DNA from: Solen grandis
Taxonomy: Eukaryota; Mollusca; Bivalvia; Adapedonta; Solenidae
Direction: 5' to 3'
DNA: 64,000 nt
Assembly (NCBI GenBank): GCA_021229015.1
Contig: CM037777.1
Coordinates: 52,134,423-52,198,422 of the forward strand
The first letter of the stretch is position 1; each line of letters opens with the position of its first letter. Below the pieces are notes generated by a model. It was not told where the DNA came from. It worked only from the letters and a program-made list of their open reading frames with translations, and did not search any database. Of this stretch, positions 50,301 to 62,336 are shown in pieces. The translations under genes and the position numbers were made by a program.

Positions 50301-52129
50301 ATGAATTCGGAATCTCGATGCAAAAAATTCCAGCAATTAATTGCAAAATTAAATAATAATTCAATTTTAGTTAAACCTTTCATTCAAGCGTACCCGGTAC
50401 AATGTTTTGATTGAAAATATTCCCTCTATCTAAGTGATTTAACACTCCTAAAATATCATTATATTGTATCAAAATAAAAAAAAAGATAAAAAGGAAGACG
50501 ACAACGACCTTATATATTAGGTCGTTGATTTTGTTTCATCTTAGATACAATTTATTATCTTCTGGTGCAGCTGCGGACGCATCCACTTGTTATACCATGT
50601 CTGTTCTTAACTCCAGGGAACAAACAAATTGATGATGATAGGCTTAAATTGTGTTAAGGAATACCGCAATGAATTCGGAATCTCGATGGATTATAATACA
50701 ATAACTTCCAGCAATTAAATGCATAATTAAATAATGAATTCAATTTTAGTTAAACCTTTCATTCAAGCGTACCCGGTACAATGTTTTGATTGAAAATATT
50801 CCCCCTATCTAAGTGATTTAACACTCCTAAAATATCATTATATTGTATCAAAAAAAAAAAAAAAAAAGATAAAAAGGAAGACAATCAACGACCTTATATA
50901 TAAGGTCGTTGATTTTGTTTCATCTTAGATACAATTTATTGATATTTTGGGGGTGTTAAAACGAGCAGTTTTTCGGTACTTACCTTAAATTTGGTAATCA
51001 AGTTCATAACTTGAGACAGAAATTTCGTAAGTTTTAAATACATTAAGATATATATTCTTTTAAATGGTTAAAAAAAAAAAAACAATATCTAAACTGACCT
51101 CTAATGGGTCCATGACCTCACCACCATCCCAAGACGGAAGTGACCCGTGGTAAACGTTCTTACAACCCAGTCCGTATCCTGACGTAACAGCTACGTCACC
51201 AAGTGCAACTCCATCCGGGTACCGCTGTTTGCATTCCTCTTGCAGCTGTGGCCCAGCTTTCTGTAGAAGTGATCGGGACAAAAGACCAGCCTCTAGAAGC
51301 AGCACGCGAGTTGTGCTGTTCACCAATACATCTGCCTATATATGCATTTATGTGTTACCTAGATAGACAAGCGGACGGATGGATAGATTGATGTATAGAT
51401 AGATGGAAAGAAAGCATTGTCTCACGGTTTGATTCTTTTCATTGCTTACAATAATTTATGTACAATTAACAATAAATTGCATGCGACGCAGGTTGGGCAT
51501 GAATTTAGCTGAAAATACTGTACTTAGGAACTGCATAAATGGAATAAAGCGTATTACATCAAAACAAGAGTAAATATATGGCATATATATTTTTTATGAA
51601 AATGCAATTGCATGTGTTTGCAATTTAAAGCTACACGACTTATTACAAAACCAATATAACATATGAATGTTATAGGTCTACTAGCAGGTGACTTAACAAT
51701 TCAGACGTGTGCATTGTGTAGTATTATACTTCCTGGTTTATAATCTCACTTTTGATTTCCAGTGAATGACTCATATATTCCTGGAAACCTTCAATGGATC
51801 TCTTTCATTTTCACTTCTATAAGTTTGATTGTTATAGGCCTGTGTTAGTTTCTATTTATTTGATCTGACAAAATAACAAGAGTGTCCCGTTATGAAAAAT
51901 ATCAAAGTCTACGCCAACTACACTTTACAAAACATAGATCTGATAAAATGAAGGAGTATGTGTGAGTGAAAATGTCAAGCCTCTAAGGCAACAAACAGCT
52001 AGGGACCACCTTAATCTTCAGTTAAGATTTGCCTTCTTACGTCACGTGTCTGGATTACATAGCATAAAATGTGTTTACCTGATATTCAGCGAGGAGTCCC
52101 TCTACAATATTAATCCTAATGTCAGCCAT
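44091..52129 (-). CDS. Gene B: paralogous macro-RCR E3 ligase gene with a frameshifted last exon
   Basis: Seen: nine exons matching gene A, at 52079-52129, 51099-51335, 49888-50118, 47367-47559, 46747-46958, 46190-46297, 45615-45824, 44953-45054 and 44091-44362. Exons 2, 3, 6 and 7 have exactly the lengths of gene A's (237, 231, 108, 210 nt), and the exon 6 peptides agree at 30 of 36 positions. Order: macro domain, linker with PPPLPNP and a basic stretch, Cys/His cluster, RING (DDDCVIC to CPIC), helix, mediator loop AYFGGVAQC with Cys423 and EELVC, tandem-cysteine domain. The macro motif reads ADVLVNSTTR, so the second Asn is Thr, and the first glycine loop is lost; FPALGCGFLGYP is intact. 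Odd: with the conserved exon 8 donor, the last exon is one nucleotide short (TTT run at 44337-44339) and meets a stop before the second relay cysteine. An alternative donor 11 nt upstream would restore frame. A sequencing error, a decaying gene or a splice variant are all possible. Confidence 0.82.
44712..44890 (-). mobile_element. Degenerate family 1 SINE copy in gene B intron 8
   Basis: Recognisable fragments include cagtcattttgggacac, tgataccacacccag and gtatttcgcggc, in the order of the full copy at 37541-37834. Confidence 0.6.
46428..46615. mobile_element. ~200-bp MITE, copy in gene B intron 5
   Basis: Same body as 33405-33615 (attgccgaaaaaaataggg, cgaaaactacgaaa, tagggtcggtcgggtt) with more diverged ends (tattccactaaaa / ttgatagaaacaa). 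Confidence 0.75.
47953..48145 (-). mobile_element. Family 2 SINE copy, 5'-truncated head
   Basis: Matches the family from the cgacgtccagctaatgacag region to the B box (gattcgaacccac) and then stops. It lies in gene B intron 3. Confidence 0.8.
49256..49515 (+). mobile_element. Family 2 SINE copy, full-length
   Basis: Begins gggcctccgtggccgagagg (A box), has gtgggttcgaatcccg (B box), then the body, the shared actgaaatactgtcgaagcg motif, and an AGTCA-type tail. It lies in gene B intron 3 in antisense orientation to the gene. Confidence 0.87.
49888..52129 (-). other. Gene B macro-domain module (exons 1-3)
   Basis: Exons of 51, 237 and 231 nt give a macro domain of 173 codons. The second binding loop PALGCGFLGYP is intact, closer to consensus than in gene A. 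The first loop is strongly changed: the NAAN-like Asn is Thr (NSTTR) and no glycine triplet follows. Catalytic ADP-ribosyl-hydrolase activity is therefore unlikely by family knowledge. Intron 2 holds a duplicated block with a palindrome (50190-50945). Confidence 0.8.
50190..50945. repeat. Tandem duplication (~365 bp) in gene B intron 2
   Basis: cttctggtgcagctgcggac recurs at about 50190 and 50559, and both copies end gttgattttgtttcatctta. Each copy contains a hairpin around ccttatatat(a/t)agg; in the second copy it is a perfect 32-nt palindrome (50883-50914). Confidence 0.9.
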
Positions 52130-52187
52130 ATCTGTACCATATGGCGGGATTTGTGAGTTTCTATAAATACCACGTACGTCTGAATGA

Positions 52188-52205
52188 ACAGAAGAGAAAC
52201 TTGAG
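52188..52205 (+). promoter_or_regulatory. Decayed ISRE-like site upstream of gene B
   Basis: ACAGAAGAGAAACTTGAG aligns to the gene A site, sharing GAAACTTGA. Its GAAACT half lies 67-72 bp upstream of the gene B ATG against 64-69 in gene A. The first GAAA half is lost, so IRF binding is probably weaker. Confidence 0.4.
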
Positions 52206-53254
52206 ATATCCGTAATTCTATGCGTGTATTGATCACACTGCACTTCCAGCCAACTATAATATTTGGGTATGTAAAGGTAGATGAAATTTGATCTGACATT
52301 GTTTTATGTTGTGTTGTTTACAACGCAATATAATTACGTAATCGCATGATATCCAAATTGAATGCCGTCCAGCGTCCTTAACTAATAGATCAAGAATTTA
52401 GTGTGCAATTCGACAGACTATCTGAATAAGAATTATGGCCCTTGATGAGAATAAAGCCCTTGTGATAGTGAACATGTATGTGAATATTGATGTTTAGAAG
52501 TTATAGCAATGGTTAAAGTTTATCACCATTTCTTCAAAGGGAGATAAGTTTGGTCAAAATGGACCTAACAGTTATGGACCTTTATGTAAATGTAGCCCTT
52601 ATGAAACTGAACAAGTATGTGAAGTTAGATTACAGAGGGTTTAATAGTTTAGATGTTACAACCAAAGTTAAAGTTTTCCACGACGACTACGCTGCCAACG
52701 ACGACGACGACACCAGAATGATGACTGTACCTGGACTTTTATCTTTGAAGCTATATTATTTTATATATAACAGTTGGTCGTGAGAAAAAAAAAACATTAA
52801 TTCAACACCAGTCATTCTAACATTTGGTGAGCAGTGTTATCAAAGAGCAGTGATAGCGCTAAGAGAACAGGGGTTTAAAATATGATAATGTCGCATTTTT
52901 ATTAATTCTTTTTTATCAAAGAAAATTTAAAAGACGAAGATCATTTTCCCCAATGTTATAAAACCTTTTTTTTGCCTTGCGTGAATACGGACGTTACAAG
53001 TAAAGATTAACGCACCATTTGTCTCGAGTGTCTGCTGAACATAAGTTCATCGTCACTATAAGATTTATAGTCGCTTATATCAATACGTTAAAGAAATCTA
53101 AACCAACAATTTCGGTCATTATTTAATCTATGTCATATATTTTTATATACACATGTAATTAATATAGATAAATTGATAGTTTGTCAGATTTTATTCCTCT
53201 ATGAATGTTAATTAAAAGCAAGAGATTTTCTGTTCTAGGGTCCTATTTGCGATG

Positions 53255-53400
53255 TTGATTTGGTTTAAAGTCCAACAGACAGTAATTCGGTATTTGGGGA
53301 CATTAGTCTACATGAGGCATATATAGTACTGTCACACTACATAATAGACATGTGGCATGATGCCATACCCAGTCACATAATTCTGACAACGGGTCAACTA
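53255..53400 (-). mobile_element. Partial family 1 SINE copy
   Basis: Diverged copy (gcgatgttgatttggtttaa, acatgtggcatgatgccata) adjoining the next copy at 53425. Confidence 0.65.
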
Positions 53401-53424
53401 GTCCTGGTTTGTTTGTTTGTATTG

Positions 53425-53765
53425 TTAGGTTTCACGTCCCACCGACAGTGTTTCAGTCATTTGGAGACTGTACTTAAGACAGATATAGTGCTGCCACACT
53501 GCAGTATCACGCCGTACACATGTGGCATGAAACCACACCCAGTCTCATTATCCTGACACCGGGCCGACCAATCCTGGAACTACCAGTTCAAGAAATACCC
53601 TTACATGCTGAGCGCCAACTAGTCCTTGAATTACAGTTATATGCTAAGCGCCAACTAGTCCTTGAATTACAGTTATATGCTAAGCGCCAACTAGTCCTTG
53701 AATTACAGTTATATGCTAAGCGACAAGTAAAGGAGTAATACCCGTGCCACTTTTACGACGTTGGT
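53425..53765 (-). mobile_element. Family 1 SINE copy with internal 36-bp triplication
   Basis: Standard family 1 body, expanded internally by three copies of a 36-bp unit (ctagtccttgaattacag, then ttatatgctaagcgccaa) at about 53617-53722. The 36-bp period keeps the frame open (LVLELQLYAKRQ repeats), which is incidental. Confidence 0.8.
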
Positions 53766-53769
53766 ATTA

Positions 53770-54120
53770 TAAATAGTAAATGAGCATCATATGATACTAA
53801 ATATCATCATATAATATCCTCATATAATACTGAATAACATTAAATAACTTTAATATAGCATCATAATATACTAAAACAGCATCATCAAATACTAAAATAG
53901 CATTATATAACACTAAATAATAAAAATAGAATGATATAATGATAGATTATTATCGTATACTAATCATAAACAGCTTGTAATGGAATGTGTGCATCATACA
54001 AGCCGCGATCATCAGAGAAGACTAAATGAACATCACATAATGACACATGAACATCATAGCATTAACAATGTTCAACATGTAATGTCCTGTGATAATCATA
54101 AAATGTAGACTGATCATTGT
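53770..54120. repeat. AT-rich degenerate satellite (CATCATATAATACTAAAT-like)
   Basis: Irregular repeats of catcatataatactaaat-type words, decaying to the right. Confidence 0.7.
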
Positions 54121-55351
54121 ATAATGCAAATCGGGAGTATGTATTTATGAAAGGACATAACATATTTATTTTTGAACAATAATTACTACGATTTGCACGG
54201 ATCGTCATTGTGAACTAACATGATATAATATGTCGGCTCATGTTAAGGCAGCTATGGCGTTCCATATTTTTACATCTACCATAGACCCAACAAATACAGT
54301 CACTAATGCGACTAATGCATTAGATTGTGTGACGTAAGCCAATGGCGCGGTATACATGAAATGCAACAGTTCACGCACCTCTGACATATAACATGTCAGT
54401 GGTTAATCTAATAGGTAAATGACAAATAAACTGATGTCGTTCATTGAAATAAATCAATAAAACAAATCAAACAAATCCAAATTGCAAGCCACTTGACTTT
54501 CTCATTGCCCGTTCCAGTTTATGCTTAACGCAACATTAGGATTCCCAGTTCTTTGATTAAAACATTTAAATGAAAATTAACCTTTACAGCGTATTTCATT
54601 TTCAAGCAATCTTCAGTAGCTGATGAAATAAGATGAAGAGAAGTTGAAATGCATTTAAATCCATTTGCATTTCCGGCGTATATGTAGTGTATAATTCTTC
54701 TTTATTCATCTATATTTAGAATTTCTCATTTTTCGTTATGCGATTACTACACAATTAGCTATCTCCATCTGGTGAAGACGACATGGCACCGATAGCATCT
54801 GATTCAGTGAAGCTGTATTCTATATTTAACTTATTTCCCCGAAGTGGCATTTACGAAAATAGCGTCCCGTGCATTGTGACTTTCACTTTGTCAGGCAAAA
54901 AACCAACATTAACATTAAGCAGAAAAAAACAGCTTTTACTTATTTCAACCGATCACCTGTAAAAGAGTTACTTTAAGTGTTAACCTTACAATGGACGGAC
55001 ACACGCACTTACAATGGATCTCCATCGAGCTCATTCAATGTTTTTAAAAATTTCATAATAGTGATTAAAGAGGAAACACTTCGGGGTCCTATGACAAATA
55101 CATTATTAACTTCTGACAACGAACAGTTTACAAATGGAAAAAAATCGCCCTTTCACGAGGATGAATCGCTCTTCTTCAGGGTGTAAAGAAGCACGAACAT
55201 TAGGGATTGATTTTGAAATTAAGTGTTTACTGTCAATAAATAACAAGCTTATATTAGAAAATTATACAGCATTTTGGCATTTCACCAGTATTTTATTTCT
55301 TTCTAAAACTATACATGATAGAAGATTTGCTACACAATTTGAAGAAGTATA

Positions 55352-55635
55352 TGTTGGGTTACAGCATTTCAGTCATTTGGAGACGATGTCTACTTCAGAC
55401 ATATATAGTGCTGCCACAATACAGTATCACGCCGTAGACCTGTGGCATGATACCACACCCAGTCACATTATCCTGACACCGAGCTAACCAGTACTGGATC
55501 AACCCTTGTATGCTGAGCGCCAAGCAAGGGAGCTATACTAGTACCATTTTTTTTTTACGATTTGATATGTCACGGAAAGGGATCGAACCAACGACTCACG
55601 AGGCGGAAGCTCTCACTACTCGCCCACCGGGGACG
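55352..55635 (-). mobile_element. Family 1 SINE copy
   Basis: Contains tttcagtcatttggagacga, ctgtggcatgataccacac and a damaged tRNA-like head ending cgcccaccgggga at 55632. Confidence 0.8.
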
Positions 55636-56226
55636 GTCACATATAATCAAATTAAGAATTGCTAGTGGTTCATGTCGAGAATAAGGTATTTAAGAAACTA
55701 AATGCTGTCCTAGAGTAGGTATTTTATTTTTGGTATACTGATATCGTCAAACCGAAGTAAAAAGATATAACAAATTGTGGACTACACGCAAACATACTTG
55801 TCATATTTATTTTGGTCGTTTTCTTCTGTTTTCCCCCATTTTCCCAATTTATTGGTACCTGCACTAATAACGATGACAATAGTAATTATTATTGAAGATG
55901 ATGAATACCTTCAAATTCCGCTTCGTCACGTTACTGTTACGATGTCAGACAGTCTTGAGAAATATAACAATGGGTCATAATTCATTCAAAATCAAGCCAA
56001 TCATGACGTGCTACATGTAACGATATGCGTAACTAAGCTTCGTACTTATCAGTCTTGCAAAGTTTTATCAAAATCCAACCAAATATAGCCGAGTAAAAGG
56101 GCGGACACATCTCGCCTGCAGACGACGGACGTGACTAAAATATAGACCACATATATTTCGTACCTAAGAGTGTACTTGACAAGCATTTCGGATCTAATCA
56201 GTGTATGTTGATACGTTAAGATAAAA

Positions 56227-56655
56227 AAACAAGAGGGCCCTAAAGACGCTCACCTGAGAAAAACTGCCTTCATTGCCTGTACATATTACTAATTTATGGC
56301 ATAGTTGTACTGAATACATAATCCATGAGATCATTTATAATTCCTCAAACTAATCAGTACCTGTGGTCGAACTTTGAAGTCAAACTTGACTGAGATATCA
56401 TGGCTTTAATAAACAAATTTAAACAAAGGAGCATAACTCCTGACCTAACAGGCTGATATCAGCCATAATCAAAGTTAAATCAAGATATTTTGGTTATAAA
56501 CATTGTCATTAAGTTTGAAGATGATTGCTTAAAAAATGAAGATGCTAGAGTGCAAACAAACTAATTGTGGACGACGGACGGACGACGGACATTCATCGAT
56601 CATAATAGCTCATCCTGAGCACATGTGTTCAGGTGAGCTAAAAACTATAATCGGC
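56227..56655 (+). mobile_element. Second copy of the GCTCACCTGAG element
   Basis: Begins aaaacaagagggccct, then gctcacctgag at 56249, and ends ttcaggtgagctaaaaa at 56629. It shares both edges with the 357-985 element in opposite orientation, but the interior differs. GGACGACGGAC repeats occur near the right end. Confidence 0.6.
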
Positions 56656-57375
56656 GAAATATTTATCTGCACAGATAAGTTGCTGTTTTGCTATTTAAAA
56701 AGACAGTGCATACCTTATGAACATTTGAAATAAATTGCAGGTGCATATAGTCTTTAATAAAAATATTATCTGTAGCTGTTGTTTTAGTGAGATATGTTGT
56801 TTAAATTAATCTTCGGATTTGTTAAAATGTGCCTTTTGGTAAGGGTCCTTGCGGTAAGTAAACTGTTCATTCTAAGACTATATCATACAAGCAAATTATT
56901 AAGAGAAATAAATGTAAGTGTGATAGATGATAGAATTTTACTTTACTTCAGTAATTCCTTTTTTACTCTCTCTCTCTCTCTCTCTGACAGACAGTCTCTT
57001 AAAACATTAGCTGACATGTTTAAAATGTTTCAAAGGACCGATAGTCATGAGAGCTGCCAATTGAAAATTACTGCTATATTATCCTAGCTAACAAGTTTAT
57101 GCAAGGTTCTTAATGGGATTTTGAAATCGTAGACACGAATGAAATCTTTCAGAACAACTACCAAACTTTTATGCGCAGTACATACATACAAACAATAACA
57201 ATATCGCTCTATCCGGAGTTAAAAAGACAAAATATCATAAACATGTTAAAATTAATCTGATTTCATTACTTACCTGTGCAAAATGTAGTAGAATCTGATA
57301 TGTATGCATTAGCTATTGGGACGGCGCCCTGTCCATAAATGTGTAGACGCGGATACGATATTCAAAGCCGTTTTT

Positions 57376-60300
57376 AGGTTTTCGTGGACTGCAACGCAGC
57401 CGCGAAAACCTACTGTTCTTCTTGTGTTTCTTTTTCCCTTTTTTTTTTTTCCATTATTATTAGGTTTTCGTGGACTGCAACGCAGCCGCGAAAACCTACT
57501 GTTCTTCTTGTGTTTCTTTTTCCCTTTTTTTTTTTTCCATTATTATTATTCTTTGCACTGGTTTTGTGGCCGCTGTTGCGGCGTGATTAGAAGTGCTACA
57601 AATATGAAAATTTCGCTGCATACTCACATGTATCTGAAGTTGTGCACCATTAAGTTTATTTTTTATTTTAGTACTAAGTTTTGCCGCTAGGTGGCGTTTA
57701 GCATCAAAACATATAATTGCCGATAACTCTGTCATTTGACATTTTATTTGTATGCAGTTTTTTGCATTCTGTTCTCTGTCAACTACCCCTTTAAATATGA
57801 TGAGTGGCAATATCCATATCTTTGAAACTTTTGAGCTAGAAGAGGTTGAATGTTTGAATCTTTGAAAAAATCTGGCAAATTAGGGTGTGTCCACGAAAAA
57901 CATGCCCATTTTTGTTAGAGATTAGATATCCTCATTCTGTTTTTTGAAATTGATTCTGAAGATCTTTGCGCACAAAATATATGGGGTGGCGATTTCAGAA
58001 AATGCATAAAATGGCTTTCAATAAGCGTCCAAGTGTACTAAAATTTAGAGGATTTTTTTTTTCGAGAATAGGCATTTTTTAGTTTTTTGATGATTCTGCC
58101 ATTATTTTTTAATCAATCTTTATGAAATTTTCACAGATTGTATTGTTTGTTGTTTCAAGGGACTTAACAGTTTCAAAATTTCAAAAAATGCAAAGGTCAA
58201 GGTCATATTGCGATTATTGGTTTTTTCTTTGACCTTAAATATCTCAAAATCTAAAAATATTTTATCGAAAGAATATGGTAAAATCAAAAGCCTCTAAAGA
58301 GTACTTTTTGAAGAAATTTAGTTTTTTCAGATCGGGGTTGATTTGGTTGTTTGGTGGCAGTTTGAAGTTTGGTCATACTTTGAACTGATTTCAAAGCCTT
58401 TAAAGTTTAAATGTCGAGAAATCATTGAAAAAAGAATGTCTTACCTCGTCAACAAAAAAAGAATTTCGCAAATCTGTCGAGAATTGATGAATTTATAGAG
58501 AATTTAAATACATGACCCAGAATAAAAACTGAGAAAATTTGACAGAACACTGGATACCTATGTTCTATAATTAGAACTCTGCTCTGCTAGCTTTGCTCTT
58601 TAGGTTGGGATGTAACAGGTCATGAATGTATGTGTAAAACTAAGCCTACTATCTCACTTCCATTGTAGCAGGTAATTTTGTTATGCATCAACCCATCAGA
58701 GGTTTTACACACAAAGCTACTGTAATGGCTAAAGACTCCCTGCAGTGATGACCAGATATTAACAGGGCTGATCACAGCAGTTGGGGGCCTGGCTCAGTGG
58801 GACATCACATTCCTTTCGAGATGCCTTTAATTTAAGTTTTGGTCACAGCGAATTCACCAATGAAGAAAAACACTAAGATATATAAAGCATTTTGCATTTT
58901 GTTGTTTTTCTGGTATTTTAACTTGGCTGATCAGGTTTGAAACTGTTTCTCATCACGAAAACCGGTGCATTTGCAGTATGCAAATCTAGTTATTCTTTGC
59001 ACTTTTTTTGTGGCCGCTGTTGCGGCATGATTAGAAGTGCTACAAATATGAAAATTTCCATGCATACTCACATGTATCTGAAGTTGTGCACCATTAAGTT
59101 TGTTTTTCATTTTAGTACTAAGTTTTGCCGCTAGGTGGCGTTTAGCATCAAAACATATAATTGCCGATAACTCTGTCATTTAACATTTTATTTGTATGCA
59201 GTTTTTTGCATTCTGTTCTCTGTCAACTGCCCCATTAAATATGATGATTGGCAATATCCATATTTTTGAAACTTTTGAGCTAGAAGAGGTTGAATGTTTG
59301 AATCTCTGAAAAAATCTGGCAAATTAGGGTGTGTCCACGAAAAACATGCCCATTTTTGTTAGAAATTAGATACGCTCATTCTGTTTTTTGAAATTGATTC
59401 CGAAGATCTTTGCGCACAAAATATATGGGGTGGCGATTTCAGAAAATTCATAAAATGGCTTTCAATAAGCGGTCAAAGTGCACTAAAATATGGAGTAAAC
59501 AAATTTTCGAGAATAGGCATTTTTTTTAGTTTTTTAATGATTCTGCCATTATTTTTTAATCAATCTTTATGAAATTTTCACAGATTGTATTGTTTGTTGT
59601 TTCAAGGACTTCACAGTTTCAAAATTTCAAAAAATGCAAAGGTCAAGGTCATATTGTGATTATTGGTTTTTTCTTTGACCTTAAATATCTCAAAATCTAA
59701 AAATATTTTATCGAAAGAATATGGGTAAAATCAAAAGCCTCTAAAGAGCACTTTTTGAAGAATTTTAGTTTTTTCAGATCGGGGTTGATTTGGTTGTTTG
59801 GTGGCAGTTTGAAGTTTGGTCATACTTTGAATTGATTTTAAAGCCTTTAAAGTTTAAATGTGTAATATATTTTGTCATCATTGGAAAAACGAATGTCTTA
59901 CCTCGTCAACAAAAAAAGAATTTTGAAAATCTGTCAAGAATTGATGAATTTATAGAAAATTTAAATACATGACCCAGAATAAAAACAGAGAAAATTTGAC
60001 AGAATGAGCGCACTGGTTACCTATGTTCTATAAATAGATGCAGGCTCTGCTAGCTTTAGGTTGGGATGTAACAGGTCATGAACTAGCCTGCTATCTCACT
60101 TCCATTGCAGCAGGTAATTTAGTTATGCATCAACCCATCAAAGGTTTTACCATATAGCTACTATATTGGCTAAAGACTCCCTGCAGTGATGACCAGCAAT
60201 TAACAGGTCTGATCACAGCAGATGGGGGTCTGGCTCAGTGGGACTTCACATTCCTTTCGAGATGCCTTTAAGTCTTGGTCACACCAATGAAGGAAAACAC

Positions 60301-60392
60301 TAAGATATATAAACGTTTTGCATTTTGTTGTTTTTCTGGAATTTTAACTTGGCTGATCAGGTTTGAAACTGTTGATCATCACGAAAACCGTT
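57376..60392. mobile_element. Dimeric ~1.43-kb element with GGTTTTCGTG ends
   Basis: Starts aggttttcgtggactgcaac. The first ~85 bp occur twice (57376 and 57463). The body from ttctttgcactg (57549) recurs from 58993 to about 60415 with high identity. Each body ends in cacgaaaaccg (58956 and 60381), the inverse of the start ggttttcgtg. No intact transposase is visible. Frames such as 57496-57810 and 58931-59179 on the minus strand are equivalent positions of the repeat, not genes. Confidence 0.8.
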
Positions 60393-60415
60393 GCATTTGC
60401 AGTATGCAAATCTAG

Positions 60416-62336
60416 TTTCGATTTGTAATGCTCTGTATCTCATGAACATCAATGCAATGTCGACCATTTATGCTTATTGTGTTCAAGCTGCGTCAGTATT
60501 TTCCTTTAACATTTTAAGATACGTATGTGTTGATCTAAAATACTTTCACGGATCCGTACATGTACATGTAGCCATAGACTGCGAATATGAACCAAAGTGA
60601 AATATTAATTTCTCATACTCTCGTACATGTAGTATGTGTTATGACTATAAAATATGGTTTAAATACAAAATTTTATGAAACAGTTACTTATACGAGAAAG
60701 ATACAAATAGCTCACTATATTATATAGAAACAATATGGCCTATTTCGTGGGTAGCATTTATACTGAAATTTGAGTTATCAGGTTCCGGAGACCAGGATCA
60801 TAGCAATGAGACTGCATTCTGAGAATCAGAATACAGCTCAGAAATCTAGTTAAACTTCATATATCATTAAAAATGAAGACCAAAACAGGATAGCTGTACT
60901 TAATTATTCACAAAATTATTGCCTTTTCATATAATAAACAATAAAATCTCTAATGAGTGCCTTCTAAATGAAATCGTCTTTTCTTTGCATTTCTGTTAAC
61001 ACAGGCTGAACTGTAGACACGCTATGTGACCTATGGTAGATTGGTAGATGTATTCCATAATTTTTAGTCATGCTAAATATGGACAATATGACTAACATTT
61101 CTGAAAATGATCTGTGAAAACCTGATTAAGATTGTGTGGATCAAAACATTTCTCTCTTTCGGATACTGATCCCCCCCCCCCCCCCCCCCCCCCCTCAAAA
61201 AAATAAGAAATTTAAAAATAGTGCTGGCAGTTTAAAGAAACATTTAGTTTTTAATTCTAAAACTTCCACAACCTGGTAGATGAGCAAAAATGACGGATAG
61301 ATAAAAGTTGGAACCCCCTGGTCAGGTCTTTCTGAACACTTTTAGGGAATTATATATGTTTAGAGTTAGCTTATAAGTCGAAAGTCTGAATTTGAATCAA
61401 GCATAAACATGTGTATACAAATAATGATATGCACGTAACTTTTAAAGAAATATCATATGGGGACCTATCAACGTGGGTCTAAGCCTTTCGTCAGCAAAAT
61501 TAAGAACTTAACTATATCTTATATTAAGATAGAATCTAGGATAATTAAATCTAAAGATCATTTAAGTAAATCACTGAAGAAAATATTGATTGTATTATCT
61601 TAAACACTTTCTATCAACATTACTCTATTTCTACGCTTTTTAAATTTCTGAATCTTTTTTAGATTTTTTTTTACGATCTTTTTCGAGGTAGGGGTAGCAA
61701 ACTGGTAAATTCATATCGTATTTACAAAATATTAGAAAATAATTCCGGTAAGTCATGCCACCACCAACCCAAGTTAACAAAGCGGATTTAATTTGTAGTG
61801 ATCATAGTTGTGGGGCATTTTCATCTATTTAAGGCCCTGAACATGTCTGATGTTGGATTATCACGACGATAGGTACCCCCCCCCCCCCCCCCGATAAGAG
61901 TCCTGCAGTTTCACTAGCGATGATATTTCTGTGACATTTTATTTTCTCTTTGCTCCAATTAATTAAAAATAAAGCATATAATGATCTCTTTTATTTTTTT
62001 TATTTCACTTTTATCAGAGATTAGGGTTGGCGGTGTTTATAAATCCGATAAATAAAACATTATGACCTTATGTATGCATGAGCAAAGTGTTATTGAAATT
62101 ATCAACATGTCACGTGCACGGTCTTGGTTATATTGAATTCTTAAATATTTAAAAACGAAAACTGTAGTTATACTTAAAGTCGAATAAAATATCTGAATAT
62201 TCGAATATATAAAAGTCAAGAGTAAATAATTAAAATGATAACCGTCGGAAAGCTGTACGTGATACCCATCACAGTCCAATCTCATTATTAATTTGTTGAT
62301 ATACTTATTCAAGTGTACTACTTATTAATGATTTAG
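60416..62336. other. Intergenic or intron left of the TNFR exon
   Basis: No exon recognised. It may contain upstream introns of the TNFR-like gene. Confidence 0.4.
61171..61194. repeat. Poly-C tract
   Basis: Long C-run; another lies at 61876-61892. Confidence 0.9.

Larger units (their letters stand above)
54121..57375. other. Intergenic upstream of gene B, right part
   Basis: Apart from the SINE at 55352 and the repeat at 56227, nothing recognisable. A CT run lies at 56968-56986. Confidence 0.45.

Noticed and set aside
53520..53738. Open frame with three 12-residue repeats
   Set aside because: A SINE-internal 36-bp triplication.
57316..59179. Paired open frames in the 57-60 kb repeat
   Set aside because: They are equivalent positions of the duplicated element and poly-pyrimidine tracts, with no transposase motif.
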